Of a stretch of 64,000 bases of DNA, positions 1 to 8,146 are shown in pieces (positions within the stretch are counted from its first letter, which is position 1; each line of letters begins with the position of its first letter). The stretch is from Rhodobacteraceae bacterium CCMM004 (GTDB lineage: Bacteria > Pseudomonadota > Alphaproteobacteria > Rhodobacterales > Rhodobacteraceae): assembly GCA_004005435.1 (NCBI GenBank), contig RZWH01000001.1, positions 496,001 to 560,000 on the forward strand, in the 5' to 3' direction. The translations under genes and the position numbers were made by a program. The notes beneath the pieces were generated by a model that saw only the letters and a list, made by a program, of their open reading frames with translations, did no database searches and was not told where the DNA came from.

Positions 1-836
1 GGCCCCTCGATGGTCGGGCTCTCCTCCCGCATGTCCAGCGCCAGGACGAGGTTCAGCAGCGACGGCCGCGTCACCACCTCGAACCCCTCCTCGTTCTTGA
101 CCCGGTCCACGTCGCGCACCGCGAGGTCCTGGACGATGTCCACCTCGCCGGTCAACAGCGCGGCGGTCCGGGTGGCGGGGTTGGTGATCGGGCGGAAGGT
201 GACATGCTCCACCTCGGCCTCGCCCATGTAGTAGTCGTCGAAGGCTTCGAGCTGGACCTTGTCCTCGCGCACCCACTCGACCAGCTTGTAGGGGCCGGTG
301 CCCATCGGGTTGCGTTCCAATCCGTCGTCGCCCACCTCGGCCAGGTGGTCCTCGCTGAGGATCAGGATCGCGGCCAGGTCGTTGGGCAGCGCCGCATAGG
401 GCTGCGGCGTCACGATCTCCACCGTCAGGTCGTCCACCGCGCTGTAGCTGGCGATGTTGGCGGCCAGGTTCGACATCAGCGACGCCTTGAGCCGGTCCAG
501 CGTGAACACCACGTCCGACGCCTGGAGCGTGTCGCCGTCGTGGAATTTCACCCCCTCGCGCAGCTTGAACCGCCAGGTGGTGTCGTCCACCAGCTCCCAG
601 CTTTCGGCCAGGCCCGGCCCGAACTGGAGGTCCGCGTCGCGGCGCACCAGCGGGTCGTAGATGTGGTAGAACATGATGTTCGACGACAGCTCTTCGCCCG
701 CCTGCGGGTCCATGTGCGAGGCGTCGGCGGTCAGCGCGATGGTCAGCGACTTGTCCCCGTCGGCGAGCGCGGCGCCGGCGGCCAGCGCGGCGACGGCGAC
801 CGAGCCGGCAAGGGATCTCATCAGATGGCGTGTCAT
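1..836 (-). CDS. ABC transporter substrate-binding protein, family 5 (partial)
   Basis: This is the N-terminal part (278 codons) of a periplasmic solute-binding protein of the dipeptide/oligopeptide/nickel family (SBP_bac_5); the C-terminus lies beyond the window start. The chosen ATG at 836 is followed by a basic residue pair, an alanine-rich hydrophobic stretch and an ALA cleavage site typical of a Sec signal peptide. Family features are readable: a 'DPLVRRDADLQFGPGLAESW' stretch, 'WRFKLREGVKFHDGD' and 'PMGTGPYKL'. It would deliver a peptide-like or small organic ligand to a membrane permease encoded outside the window. It lies downstream of the VOC and GntR genes on the same strand, so it may share their control. 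The ligand cannot be told from the sequence. Confidence 0.85.
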   Translation of the reverse strand, partial: MTRHLMRSLAGSVAVAALAAGAALADGDKSLTIALTADASHMDPQAGEELSSNIMFYHIYDPLVRRDADLQFGPGLAESWELVDDTTWRFKLREGVKFHDGDTLQASDVVFTLDRLKASLMSNLAANIASYSAVDDLTVEIVTPQPYAALPNDLAAILILSEDHLAEVGDDGLERNPMGTGPYKLVEWVREDKVQLEAFDDYYMGEAEVEHVTFRPITNPATRTAALLTGEVDIVQDLAVRDVDRVKNEEGFEVVTRPSLLNLVLALDMREESPTIEG

Positions 837-862
837 GGGGGGTCTCCTGTTGGGAAAGGTCC

Positions 863-878
863 GGGCGGTGGGCCGCCC
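863..878 (-). terminator. short GC hairpin between VOC gene and binding-protein gene
   Basis: GGGCGG and CCGCCC arms of 6 bp enclose a 4-base loop in the 60-base gap between the VOC gene stop (897) and the binding-protein start (836). There is no T tract, so this may be an attenuating or RNA-stability hairpin rather than a full terminator. Confidence 0.3.
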
Positions 879-896
879 TGTGGTTTGGCCGCCGCG

Positions 897-1295
897 TCAG
901 CGCGTAGCGGTCTGGATCTCGATCTGGTGGCCCTCGGGGTCGTTGAAGACGAAGACGCGGATGCCCAGGCTCTCGACATCCTTGGGGGCGGTCAGTCCGG
1001 CCACGTCGCAGCCGGCGACCCATTTGTGCCAGGCGTCGACGTCCGCCACCCGCAGGCACAGCTGCACCGGCTTGGTGTCGCTGGCGCGGTGGGCGCCCCG
1101 GGTCTCGTCCACCAGCCCGACATGGGCGGCGCCGGTCAGGCGATAGATCTTGGACCAGCCCTGGTCGATGGCCAGCTCCAGCCCCAGCACCCGCTCGTAG
1201 AACGCCTGCGCCACGGGAACATCGCGGAAGTAGAGAAAGGTGATGGCCAGTTCGGCGGCGCCCTCGGGCCGGGCCGCGGGATCGGATGTGGTCAT
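897..1295 (-). CDS. VOC-superfamily (glyoxalase/dioxygenase-fold) protein
   Basis: A 132-residue protein of the vicinal-oxygen-chelate fold, with the paired beta-alpha-beta-beta-beta modules of the family. Visible landmarks are 'FLYFRDVPVAQAFYERVLGLEL' near the N-terminus (quoted region about residues 20-41) and 'FNDPEGHQIEIQT' at the C-terminus, whose His and Glu are typical metal-ligand positions. The substrate is unknown; relatives include glyoxalase I, extradiol dioxygenases and resistance proteins. An in-frame ATG 51 bases upstream would place the candidate operator inside the coding region, so the ATG at 1295 is preferred. The gene is next to a GntR regulator whose putative operator sits 21-45 bases upstream of this start. 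Confidence 0.8.
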   Translation of the reverse strand: MTTSDPAARPEGAAELAITFLYFRDVPVAQAFYERVLGLELAIDQGWSKIYRLTGAAHVGLVDETRGAHRASDTKPVQLCLRVADVDAWHKWVAGCDVAGLTAPKDVESLGIRVFVFNDPEGHQIEIQTATR

Positions 1296-1315
1296 GCTGT
1301 CCCCCTGTCGGTGGC

Positions 1316-1340
1316 GCGACGGTATACCACCAGTATGGTC
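1316..1340. promoter_or_regulatory. candidate GntR operator, copy 1
   Basis: GCGACGGTATACCA followed three bases later by GTATGGTC. It contains the palindrome GGTATACC and an ATAC-N5-GTAT inverted repeat, and closely matches the sequence at 2066-2090. It lies just upstream of the VOC gene start. GGTATAC-like repeats are known operators for FCD-type GntR regulators such as NanR; assignment to the local regulator is inference. Confidence 0.55.
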
Positions 1341-1361
1341 TGTCAATCCTGCCGTCGCCGA

Positions 1362-2018
1362 TCAGGTCAGGCGGTGGATGTGGCCGAGGATGGCCTCGCG
1401 GGTGTGGTCGATATGGGTGCGCATCGCCGCCGCGGCGGCGTCGGCATCGCGGGCAAGAACGGCGTCGAGGATGGCGATGTGCTCGTGCACACCGGGCTGA
1501 AAGCGGTCGGGAATCTCGCCCTGGTCATAGATCCGGGTCTTGATCTTCAACCCCTCGATCATCTCGGCCAACAGACGCGATCCGGCCGTGCGGGCGATGG
1601 TCATGTGCAGGTCGAAATCCAGATCGGCATGCGCCGCGGCCGTGGGCCGCTCGCCATCGAGAAAGGCGGAAAGCCTGTTTTTCAGGCGTATCCAGGGCTC
1701 GGCCGGGGAGTGCACCAGCGCCGCCTGCCGCGCCGATTCGGCCTCCAGCAGGCGGCGGACGTGCAGGATTTCGATCACTTCGGTCACGGTCAGGCTGTGG
1801 ACCGTGGGCACGCCGCCTTGCGCGCGCGTCACCAGACCTTCGGTCACCAGCCGCGCGATGGCCTCGCGCACCGGCGTCCGCGACACGCCCAGCCGATCCG
1901 CGAACGCCTTTTCCTGAAGCCGCGTGCCGGACGGCAACTCACCCGACAGGATCATGCCCCTCAGCCGGTCGAGCGTCGTCTCTGCCAGCGTCCGCCCCGC
2001 GGCGGCAGCGTCGTCCAT
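1362..2018 (-). CDS. GntR-family regulator, FadR/FCD subfamily
   Basis: A 218-residue transcription factor. Residues about 10-75 form the GntR winged helix-turn-helix ('GELPSGTRLQEKAFADRLGV' then 'SRTPVREAIARL'). The rest is an all-helical FCD ligand-binding domain with the Asp-x3-His pattern ('DLDFDLHMTIARTAG') and later His residues ('EHIAILDAV', 'THIDHT') that normally hold a metal and a carboxylate effector. It is transcribed away from the amidohydrolase gene at 2117 and lies upstream of the VOC gene on its own strand. Two near-identical palindromic sites, one in each flanking promoter region, suggest that it controls both sides and itself. The effector is unknown, but an organic acid fits FCD proteins and this catabolic context. 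Confidence 0.9.
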   Translation of the reverse strand: MDDAAAAGRTLAETTLDRLRGMILSGELPSGTRLQEKAFADRLGVSRTPVREAIARLVTEGLVTRAQGGVPTVHSLTVTEVIEILHVRRLLEAESARQAALVHSPAEPWIRLKNRLSAFLDGERPTAAAHADLDFDLHMTIARTAGSRLLAEMIEGLKIKTRIYDQGEIPDRFQPGVHEHIAILDAVLARDADAAAAAMRTHIDHTREAILGHIHRLT

Positions 2019-2065
2019 CGGCCCCCTCCCCCTCGACCGCCGCCCCTGATCCGGGGCGATTGCCA

Positions 2066-2090
2066 GCGACGGTATACCATGCGTATGCTC
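2066..2090. promoter_or_regulatory. candidate GntR operator, copy 2
   Basis: GCGACGGTATACCA, three spacer bases, then GTATGCTC. It lies in the 98-base divergent promoter region between the GntR gene and the amidohydrolase gene. The first 14 bases are identical to copy 1 and the downstream half differs at one position, while the three spacer bases differ, as expected for a two-half-site operator. Confidence 0.55.
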
Positions 2091-2116
2091 GCCCGCATAG
2101 CCGGGAGGTGACGCAC

Positions 2117-3505
2117 ATGGCGGACTACGATCTGGTGATCCGGGGCGGGCGGCTGGCCGATGCCTCGGGCGACTGGGAGGGCGACATCGCCATCAGCGGC
2201 GGCCGCATCGCCGCGGTGGGCACGGGCCTCGGCCCCGGCGCCGACGAGATCGACGCCGCGGGTCGGCTGGTGCTGCCCGGCGGCGTCGACAGCCATTGCC
2301 ACATCGAACAGGTGTCGGGCGCCGGCATCATGAACGCCGACACGTTCGAGACCGCCACCCGCTCGGCCCTCATGGGCGGCACCACCACCACGGTCAGCTT
2401 TGCCGCACAGCATCCGGGGATGCGGGTGGGCGATGTCGTGGCCGACTATGCCGCGCTGGCCAAGGCCGGTGCCATGACCGACCACGCGTTCCACATGATC
2501 GTGTCGGACGTGTCTGGCGACAACCTGGCCGACCTCGGTCGGCTGATCGACGCCGGGCACCGCTCGATCAAGGCCTTCACCACCTACGACAAGGTGCGGC
2601 TGGACGACGCCGCGCTCTTGGACGTCATGGACACCGCCCGCGCCCACGGCGCGCTGGTCTGCGTTCATGCCGAGACCGACGCGCTGATCCGCCACGCCAC
2701 ACGGCGCCTGTTGGCCGAGGGGCGCACCGCCCCGCGCGACCACGCCGCCTCGCACCCCCGCCTGGCCGAGATCGAGGCGCTGGAGAGGGTCTGCCGCTTC
2801 GCCGAATACACCGGCCAGCCGGTGATGCTGTTCCACATCTCCACCGCCGAGGGCATCGACGTGGTGCGCCGCGCCCGCGCCCGCGGCGTTCCCGTCTGGG
2901 CCGAGACCTGCACCCACTATCTGTTCCAGACCGAGGACGCGCTGAACGGCGGCGCGGGGTTCCTGTGCTCGCCGCCGCAGCGGACCGCGGCCGACCGCGA
3001 GGCGCTGTGGCACGGGCTGGAGACCGGGGCGCTGAGCCTCGTCACCTCTGACCACGCCCCCTATCGGCTGGACGAGACGGGCAAGTTCCGCCACGGCCGT
3101 GACGCGCCCTTCCCGCAACTGGCCAACGGCCAGCCGGGGCTGGAGGTGCGCCTGCCGCTGCTGTTCGACGCGATGGTCAGCCGCGGGCGCCTGGGCCTCT
3201 CGGCCTTCGTCGAGCTGACCGCGGCGGCGCCGGCGCGGATTTTCGGCCTGACGGGCAAGGGCGCGCTCCGGCCGGGCTGCGACGCCGATCTGGTGCTGTG
3301 GAATCCCGAGCGGCAGGAAACGCTGGGCGCGCTGCACGACAACGTGGGCTACAACCCGTTCGAGGGCACCCGCGTCACGGGCTGGCCCGAGACCGTCTTG
3401 CGGCGGGGCGAAGTGGTCGTGGCCGACGGGACCTTGCGCGCCACGCCGGGCAGCGGGCGGAGGGTGCCCATGGCGCTCAGCCGGGCGATGACCCCGCGGG
3501 CCTGA
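2117..3505 (+). CDS. dihydropyrimidinase / D-hydantoinase-type amidohydrolase
   Basis: A 462-residue cyclic-amidase of the amidohydrolase superfamily, which hydrolyses ring amides such as dihydropyrimidines or hydantoins. The binuclear zinc site is complete: His60 and His62 ('GGVDSHCH'), the carboxylated Lys152 ('SIKAFTTY'), His184 ('VCVHAETD'), His240 ('LFHISTAEG') and Asp312 ('TSDHAPY'). The ATG at 2117 follows a good ribosome site (GGGAGGTGA); an upstream ATG would extend it by 19 residues that look non-coding. It is divergent from the GntR gene with a candidate operator between them. The Hyi-like gene downstream is on the opposite strand, so this is probably a single-gene unit. The exact substrate is not determined. 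Confidence 0.88.
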   Translation: MADYDLVIRGGRLADASGDWEGDIAISGGRIAAVGTGLGPGADEIDAAGRLVLPGGVDSHCHIEQVSGAGIMNADTFETATRSALMGGTTTTVSFAAQHPGMRVGDVVADYAALAKAGAMTDHAFHMIVSDVSGDNLADLGRLIDAGHRSIKAFTTYDKVRLDDAALLDVMDTARAHGALVCVHAETDALIRHATRRLLAEGRTAPRDHAASHPRLAEIEALERVCRFAEYTGQPVMLFHISTAEGIDVVRRARARGVPVWAETCTHYLFQTEDALNGGAGFLCSPPQRTAADREALWHGLETGALSLVTSDHAPYRLDETGKFRHGRDAPFPQLANGQPGLEVRLPLLFDAMVSRGRLGLSAFVELTAAAPARIFGLTGKGALRPGCDADLVLWNPERQETLGALHDNVGYNPFEGTRVTGWPETVLRRGEVVVADGTLRATPGSGRRVPMALSRAMTPRA

Positions 3506-3508
3506 CCC

Positions 3509-4270
3509 TCACCCCACGAGCCCGCGCATCCAGCCGAGAGAGGCATCGGTGTCGCCACCGGGCCGATATTCGGCGCCCAGAGGCCGCTCCCATCCCAACC
3601 GGTCGAAGAGCGCGAAGACGTGCCCATAGGCCACCTCGCCCCGATCCGGCGGCCCGCGGTCGGGCACGCCCGCGAACTGCACGTGACCCGTTATGGGCAA
3701 GAGCGCGGCGATCCGACGGCTGAGATCGCCGTCGAGGATCTGCACGTGATAGCAGTCGAGCATCAGAGCCAGGTTGGCCCGCCCGCAGCGGGCGATCAGC
3801 CGCTCGGCCTGCGCCGTGCCGGACAGGAAATACCCCGGCGCATCGTAAGGGTTTAGGGGCTCGATCAGAACGCCGATGCCGTGGGGCGCGGCGCGGTCGC
3901 AGGCGTAGTGGAGCGCCTCGACGAACGCCGCCTCGGCCGCGGGCCCCTGGGCGGTCCCTGCCATCACGTGGACCTGGGCGCAGCCCACAGCGGCGGCATA
4001 GGCCACCGCCCGGTCGATGGCGGCGCGCGCCTCGTCCCCGCGCCCGGGCAGGGCCGACAGCCCCCGCTTACCCGGACCGCCCGGGAGGGTGTTGAGGCTC
4101 AGCATCGGCAGCCCGGTCTCCGCCAGCGCCGCGTGGATCGCGGCGGCGGGGACGTCGTAGGGCCAGTGGCACTCCACCGCGGCGAACCCGGCCGCGGCGG
4201 CGGCGCGGATCGCCTCGGGCAGCGGCCGGTCGGCCCAAAGGAACCCCAGATTGGCGGAAAAGGTCGTCAT
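3509..4270 (-). CDS. hydroxypyruvate isomerase-like TIM-barrel protein
   Basis: A 253-residue AP endonuclease 2-fold TIM barrel of the Hyi/OtnI group, which isomerises hydroxypyruvate and tartronate semialdehyde or a related 2-oxo sugar acid. The start 'FSANLGFLW' and 'AALPGR'-like and 'HVMAG' segments are typical of the group. Likely metal and catalytic residues are Glu137 ('LIEPLNPYD'), Asp172 and His175 ('LDCYH'), His196/Gln198 ('GHVQFA') and Glu234 ('GAEYRP'). It converges with the amidohydrolase gene and is divergent from pcaC. Because pcaHG is nearby, the alternative of a 3-dehydroshikimate dehydratase (AsbF/QuiC) was considered, but the N-terminal signature and length fit Hyi better. 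Confidence 0.8.
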   Translation of the reverse strand: MTTFSANLGFLWADRPLPEAIRAAAAAGFAAVECHWPYDVPAAAIHAALAETGLPMLSLNTLPGGPGKRGLSALPGRGDEARAAIDRAVAYAAAVGCAQVHVMAGTAQGPAAEAAFVEALHYACDRAAPHGIGVLIEPLNPYDAPGYFLSGTAQAERLIARCGRANLALMLDCYHVQILDGDLSRRIAALLPITGHVQFAGVPDRGPPDRGEVAYGHVFALFDRLGWERPLGAEYRPGGDTDASLGWMRGLVG

Positions 4271-4487
4271 GCCCAGCGACCCGGCTCTGCTCCGCCCATC
4301 GTGTCGTGCCCCCGCTCCGCTCCGCCAACCGGGACCAGCCTGCCGCCCCGCCACGCCCCCGTCCAGCCCCGTCCGGCACCCCGGCCCTGGACCGACCGCG
4401 CCCCATTGGCGATAACGGGGCGACGGCGGGAGAGGAGCACGGCATGGGCTGCGACAGGCAGAGAGCCGAAACCGGGCGGGCGCGGCG

Positions 4488-4874
4488 ATGACCGACCGCC
4501 ATGCCCGCGGACAGGAGGTGCGGCGCCAGGTTCTGGGCGATGCCCATGTGGACCGGGCCGACGCCGCGCGCACACCGCTCGACGCCCCGTTCCAGGACCT
4601 CATCGCCGAGGCGGCCTGGGGCACCGTCTGGGCCTCGGACGGCATCTCGCGGCGCGAGCGGTCGATGCTGACCCTGGCGCTGCTGGCCGCCTGCGGCAAT
4701 TTCGACGAGATCCCGATGCACATCCGCGCCACCCGCCAGACCGGCGCGACCCCGCAGGACGTGGCCGAGGCGTTCCAGCACGTGGCGATCTATGCCGGGG
4801 TGCCGCGGGCCAACCGCGCCCTCGCTCTGGCCAAGCGCACCTATGCCGAGATGGAGGCCGAAGACGATGGCTGA
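4488..4874 (+). CDS. pcaC: 4-carboxymuconolactone decarboxylase
   Basis: A 128-residue all-alpha protein of the CMD family. PcaC converts 4-carboxymuconolactone to beta-ketoadipate enol-lactone in the protocatechuate branch of the beta-ketoadipate pathway. The stretch '[20 protein letters not shown]' followed by '[12 protein letters not shown]' and '[14 protein letters not shown]' matches the PcaC core, and the length is usual for the stand-alone enzyme. It has no peroxiredoxin-type CxxC, which argues against an AhpD-like role. It is the first gene of a pcaC-pcaH-pcaG operon and overlaps pcaH by 8 bases. pcaB, pcaD and pcaQ are not in this window. A 217-base divergent promoter region separates it from the Hyi-like gene. 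Confidence 0.88.
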   Translation: MTDRHARGQEVRRQVLGDAHVDRADAARTPLDAPFQDLIAEAAWGTVWASDGISRRERSMLTLALLAACGNFDEIPMHIRATRQTGATPQDVAEAFQHVAIYAGVPRANRALALAKRTYAEMEAEDDG

Positions 4875-5598
4875 GCCGCCCGCCCCGCTCCTGCCCCGCG
4901 ACCGCACCGCCCATCCCGTCGCGCTCGATCCCGACTACAAGACGTCGGTGGCGCGGTCGCCGTCGCAGCCGCTGCTGTCGATGGAGAGCACGGCCAGCGA
5001 AGAGACCGGCCCCCGCTTTGGCCACGGTGTGATCGACCCCCTGGACAACGACCTGATCCTGAACTGGACGGGCGGCGCGGCCCCCGCGCTGGGCGAGCGC
5101 ATCCTGGTCCACGGCCGGGTGCTGGACGAAACCGGGCGGGCGGTGCCCGAGACGCTGATCGAGATCTGGCAGGCCAATGCCGGGGGGCGCTATCGACATG
5201 TCAAGGACACCTACTTCGCCCCGCTCGACCCGAATTTCGGCGGGTGTGGGCGGACGCTGACCGACGCCGAGGGACGGTATCGGTTCCTCACCGTCCGTCC
5301 GGGCGCCTATCCCTGGCCCAACCGCGGCAACGACTGGCGCCCGATGCATATCCATTTCAGCGTGTTCGGCCATGCCTTTGGCCAGCGGTTGATCACCCAG
5401 ATGTATTTCGAGGGCGACCCCCTGATCGCCCGCTGCCCGATCGTGGCGACGATCAAGGACCGCGGCCAGATCGACCGCCTGGTGGCGCCGCTCGACATGG
5501 CGATGGCGCGGCCGATGGACCACCTGGCCTACCGCTTCGACATCGTGCTGCGGGGGCGGCGGCAGAGCTGGTTCGAAAACCGACCCGAGGGGATGTGA
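4867..5598 (+). CDS. pcaH: protocatechuate 3,4-dioxygenase beta subunit
   Basis: A 243-residue intradiol ring-cleavage subunit that carries the catalytic non-heme iron. Protocatechuate 3,4-dioxygenase opens protocatechuate between its hydroxyls to give 3-carboxy-cis,cis-muconate. The iron ligands are readable: a Tyr in '[21 protein letters not shown]', a Tyr in '[14 protein letters not shown]' and two His in 'MHIHFSVFG'. The N-terminal '[17 protein letters not shown]' extension is also typical of PcaH. The ATG at 4867 overlaps the pcaC stop, which supports translational coupling; upstream in-frame Met residues lie inside pcaC. pcaG follows after 2 bases. The gene looks complete. Confidence 0.93.
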   Translation: MAEPPAPLLPRDRTAHPVALDPDYKTSVARSPSQPLLSMESTASEETGPRFGHGVIDPLDNDLILNWTGGAAPALGERILVHGRVLDETGRAVPETLIEIWQANAGGRYRHVKDTYFAPLDPNFGGCGRTLTDAEGRYRFLTVRPGAYPWPNRGNDWRPMHIHFSVFGHAFGQRLITQMYFEGDPLIARCPIVATIKDRGQIDRLVAPLDMAMARPMDHLAYRFDIVLRGRRQSWFENRPEGM

Positions 5599-5600
5599 CC

Positions 5601-6200
5601 ATGGCTGAGCCGACGACCGGCTTGAGGGAAACCGCTGCGCAGACCGCGGGGCCCTACGTGCATATCGGGTGCCTCCCGGCGGCGGCGGGGCTGGGCGACG
5701 TCTATGACCGCCCCCTGGGGGCCGCGCCGATGTCGGAGGGCGCGGCGGGGACGCGCATCGTCGTCACCGGCTCGATCTACGACGGCACCGGCTGGGCCCT
5801 GCGCGACGCGATGCTGGAGAGCTGGCAGGCCGACGCGGCGGGGCTCTATCCCGGCCAGCCCGGCGCCGATCCCGCGGTGGGGGGCTTTTGCCGTTTCGCC
5901 GCCGATGCCGAGACCGGCCTGTTCCGTCTGGCCACGATCAAGCCCGGGCGGGTGCCCATGCGCGGCGGCGGCACCCAGGCCCCGCATATCGCGCTCTGGA
6001 TCGTCGCGCGCGGGATCAACATCGGTCTCGCGACGCGCATCTATTTCGACGACGAGGACAACGCGGACGACCCCCTCCTGGCGCGGATCGAGCAGCGGCC
6101 CCGCGCCGAGACGCTGATCGCTCAGCGGACCGGCGAGGGCACCTATGCCTTCGACGTCCGGCTCCAGGGTCCGGGCGAGACGGTGTTCCTCGATCTTTGA
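5601..6200 (+). CDS. pcaG: protocatechuate 3,4-dioxygenase alpha subunit
   Basis: A 199-residue partner of PcaH in the (alpha-beta-Fe) dioxygenase. It has the intradiol fold ('TAGPYVHIGCLP' near the start, 'SWQADAAGLYPGQP', and 'APHIALWIVARGINIGL' near residue 125) but lacks the beta subunit's Tyr/His iron set, as expected for the alpha subunit, which shapes the active site. The ATG directly follows the pcaH stop ('TGACC ATG'), so the two are co-translated. It ends 12 bases before the stop of the convergent shikimate-dehydrogenase homologue. No other member of the pathway is encoded downstream on this strand. Confidence 0.92.
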   Translation: MAEPTTGLRETAAQTAGPYVHIGCLPAAAGLGDVYDRPLGAAPMSEGAAGTRIVVTGSIYDGTGWALRDAMLESWQADAAGLYPGQPGADPAVGGFCRFAADAETGLFRLATIKPGRVPMRGGGTQAPHIALWIVARGINIGLATRIYFDDEDNADDPLLARIEQRPRAETLIAQRTGEGTYAFDVRLQGPGETVFLDL

Positions 6201-6212
6201 GGCGCGGTGGGC

Positions 6213-7064
6213 TCAGACGTCGGGCGGCGGCGGCCGGCGCAGCGTTCCCGGCGGCGGCACCGGCAGGCCCAGATAGGCCAGGCAGGCGGGCAGTTGCGCC
6301 AGCAGCATCTCTTCGCCGTCCACCGTGGCGCAGCCCGCCGCGTCGGCGGCGCGCAGGAGCGGCGTGCGCCCCGCCCCCAGCACCACGTCGCCCACCAGGG
6401 CGCCGGGCGGCAAGGCCGCGGGGTCGAACGGCATCGGATCGCCTGCCGCCATGCCAAGGGGCGTGGCGTTGACGGCGAACTGGGCGGCGGCCGCGTTGGG
6501 CGGTCCCACCTCCGCCCGCCACCCCGCGGCGGTGAGTCGCGCGGCCAACGCCCGCGCCCGCGCCGCGTCGACGTCGCTCAGGATCAGCCGCGCGGCCCCC
6601 GCATCGGCCAGCGCCGCGGCGATGGCTGCGCCGACCCCGCCCGCGCCGACCACCAGGCCCGTGCGCCCCGCGACAGCCCCCGTCCCCGCCGCGTGGACGA
6701 AGCCCGCACCGTCGAACATCTCGCCCTCCACCGCCCCGTCGGCGCTCAGGCGCACGACGTTGCACGCCCCGCAAACCGCCGCCATCGGCCCCAGCCGCGC
6801 CGCCAGCCCCGCCGCCGTCGCCTTATGCGGCATCGTCACCAGCGCGCCCAAGACGTTCGACAGGCGCAGAACCTGCGGCAGGAAGGTCGGAAAGTCCGCG
6901 GGGCCGCAGCCCAGCGGCACCACCGCCGCGTCGATCCCCTCGGCGGCGAACCACGGGTTCAGGATCCGCGGCGCGGTGAAGCTGCGGGTGGGCACGCCCA
7001 GATGCGCCACCAGGCGGGTCAGACCCGAGAGCGGCGCGTGCGGCAGGGCGGTCGGCTGGGGCAT
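6213..7064 (-). CDS. shikimate/quinate dehydrogenase-family protein
   Basis: A 283-residue AroE-fold oxidoreductase: an N-terminal substrate domain and a C-terminal Rossmann domain with 'VVGAGGVGAAIAAAL'. The catalytic Lys is present in 'VTMPHKATA', and 'GACNVVR' keeps the conserved Asn. The usual NTDG motif reads 'MFDGAGF', so the Asn-Thr pair is replaced while the catalytic Asp is kept. The opening 'SFTAPRILNPWF' also departs from the typical 'SLSP..HN' substrate loop. These changes suggest a catabolic or altered-specificity relative, not the biosynthetic AroE. Its position beside pcaHG fits a quinate/shikimate-to-protocatechuate route, although no dehydroshikimate dehydratase is seen. It is divergent from the SMP-30 gene (87-base gap). 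Confidence 0.78.
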   Translation of the reverse strand: MPQPTALPHAPLSGLTRLVAHLGVPTRSFTAPRILNPWFAAEGIDAAVVPLGCGPADFPTFLPQVLRLSNVLGALVTMPHKATAAGLAARLGPMAAVCGACNVVRLSADGAVEGEMFDGAGFVHAAGTGAVAGRTGLVVGAGGVGAAIAAALADAGAARLILSDVDAARARALAARLTAAGWRAEVGPPNAAAAQFAVNATPLGMAAGDPMPFDPAALPPGALVGDVVLGAGRTPLLRAADAAGCATVDGEEMLLAQLPACLAYLGLPVPPPGTLRRPPPPDV

Positions 7065-7151
7065 CGGCGGTCCTCCGGTTTGGGCGGCGCGGTGTTGTCC
7101 CGCCGCCGCCCTGTCGTCTATCACGGCCCCGTGCCCGACACAGGAGCCGCC

Positions 7152-8075
7152 ATGACCGTCCAGCCCGAGATCCCCGGCGTCCTGGCCCCCGGTGCCGTGC
7201 TGGAGCGGATCGCGGGCGGCTTCACCTTCCTCGAAGGGCCGGTGTGGCATCCCACGGCCCATTGGCTCCTCTTCTCCGACATCGCCGAGAGCCGACAGTA
7301 TCTCTGGACCCCCGGAGGCGGCGTGACCCTGTTCCGCCAGCCGTCCAACCAGGCCAACGGCAACTGCCTGGACCTCGACCACCGGGTGGTGAGCTGCGAG
7401 CACGCCACCTCGCACCTGGTGGTCCACGACCACGGGGGCAAGCGGGTGCGCATCCTGGCCGACCGCTACGAGGGCCGCGCCCTGAATTCGCCCAACGACG
7501 TGATCTGCGACAGCCGCGGGCGGCTGTGGTTCACCGACCCCGCCTTCGGACGGCTGCGCGCCGATCTGGGCGTGCTGCGCGGCCAGGAGCTGCCGTTCCA
7601 GGGCGTGTTCCGCTGCGACCCGGACGGCGTCCTGACCTGCGTGGCGCGGGACTTCCAGCAGCCGAACGGCCTGTGCCTGTCGCTGGACGAGCGCACGCTC
7701 TTCGTCAACGACAGCTGGGGGCCGACGATCCGCCGCTTCGACGTGGCCGGCGACGGCAGCCTGTCGGGCGGCGCCGTCTGGGCCACGGTCACCGGCCCGG
7801 GCGAGGGCGTACCCGACGGGATGAAGATCGACATCGCGGGCCGGGTGTTCTGCAACGGCCCCGGCGGCGTCCACGTCTTCGCCCCCGACGCCACCCAGCT
7901 GGGGGTGATCGCGACGCCGGAGAAGTCCACGAATTTCTGCTTTGGCGGAGTGGGGATGCGGCGGCTCTTCGTGACCGCCTCGACCGGGCTCTACGCCGTC
8001 GACACGCTCACCCAAGGGCCGCCGCTGCCGCCCCGGCGCCGGGCGGAACATTTAGGGGATGCGTCCGCGGGATAA
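7152..8075 (+). CDS. SMP-30/gluconolactonase/LRE-family lactonase
   Basis: A 307-residue six-bladed beta-propeller lactonase. Typical calcium-site features are present: 'FLEGPVWHP' (ligand Glu), 'LNSPNDVICDSRGRLWFTDP' (ligand Asn), and 'FVNDSWGPTIRR' and 'GVPDGMKID' (ligand Asp). Family members open sugar lactones such as glucono- or xylonolactone, or muconolactone-type substrates. No signal peptide is seen, so it is probably cytoplasmic. The ATG at 7152 follows 'GGAGCC'. A longer upstream frame overlaps the divergent AroE-like gene and is not supported. It precedes the TctCBA operon by about 70 bases and may be co-expressed with it, which would suit uptake and processing of a sugar acid or aromatic-derived lactone. 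Confidence 0.85.
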   Translation: MTVQPEIPGVLAPGAVLERIAGGFTFLEGPVWHPTAHWLLFSDIAESRQYLWTPGGGVTLFRQPSNQANGNCLDLDHRVVSCEHATSHLVVHDHGGKRVRILADRYEGRALNSPNDVICDSRGRLWFTDPAFGRLRADLGVLRGQELPFQGVFRCDPDGVLTCVARDFQQPNGLCLSLDERTLFVNDSWGPTIRRFDVAGDGSLSGGAVWATVTGPGEGVPDGMKIDIAGRVFCNGPGGVHVFAPDATQLGVIATPEKSTNFCFGGVGMRRLFVTASTGLYAVDTLTQGPPLPPRRRAEHLGDASAG

Positions 8076-8146
8076 GTCCGTTTAGCATGGGCCCGTTGAA
8101 CGAGGCGGGACGACCCGCCCGCACTGATGTCTTTGGGAGGACGCAC

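Noticed and set aside
3509-4270. TIM-barrel gene as a 3-dehydroshikimate dehydratase (AsbF/QuiC)
   Set aside because: It is attractive next to pcaHG, but the N-terminus, length and catalytic segments fit hydroxypyruvate isomerase-type enzymes better.
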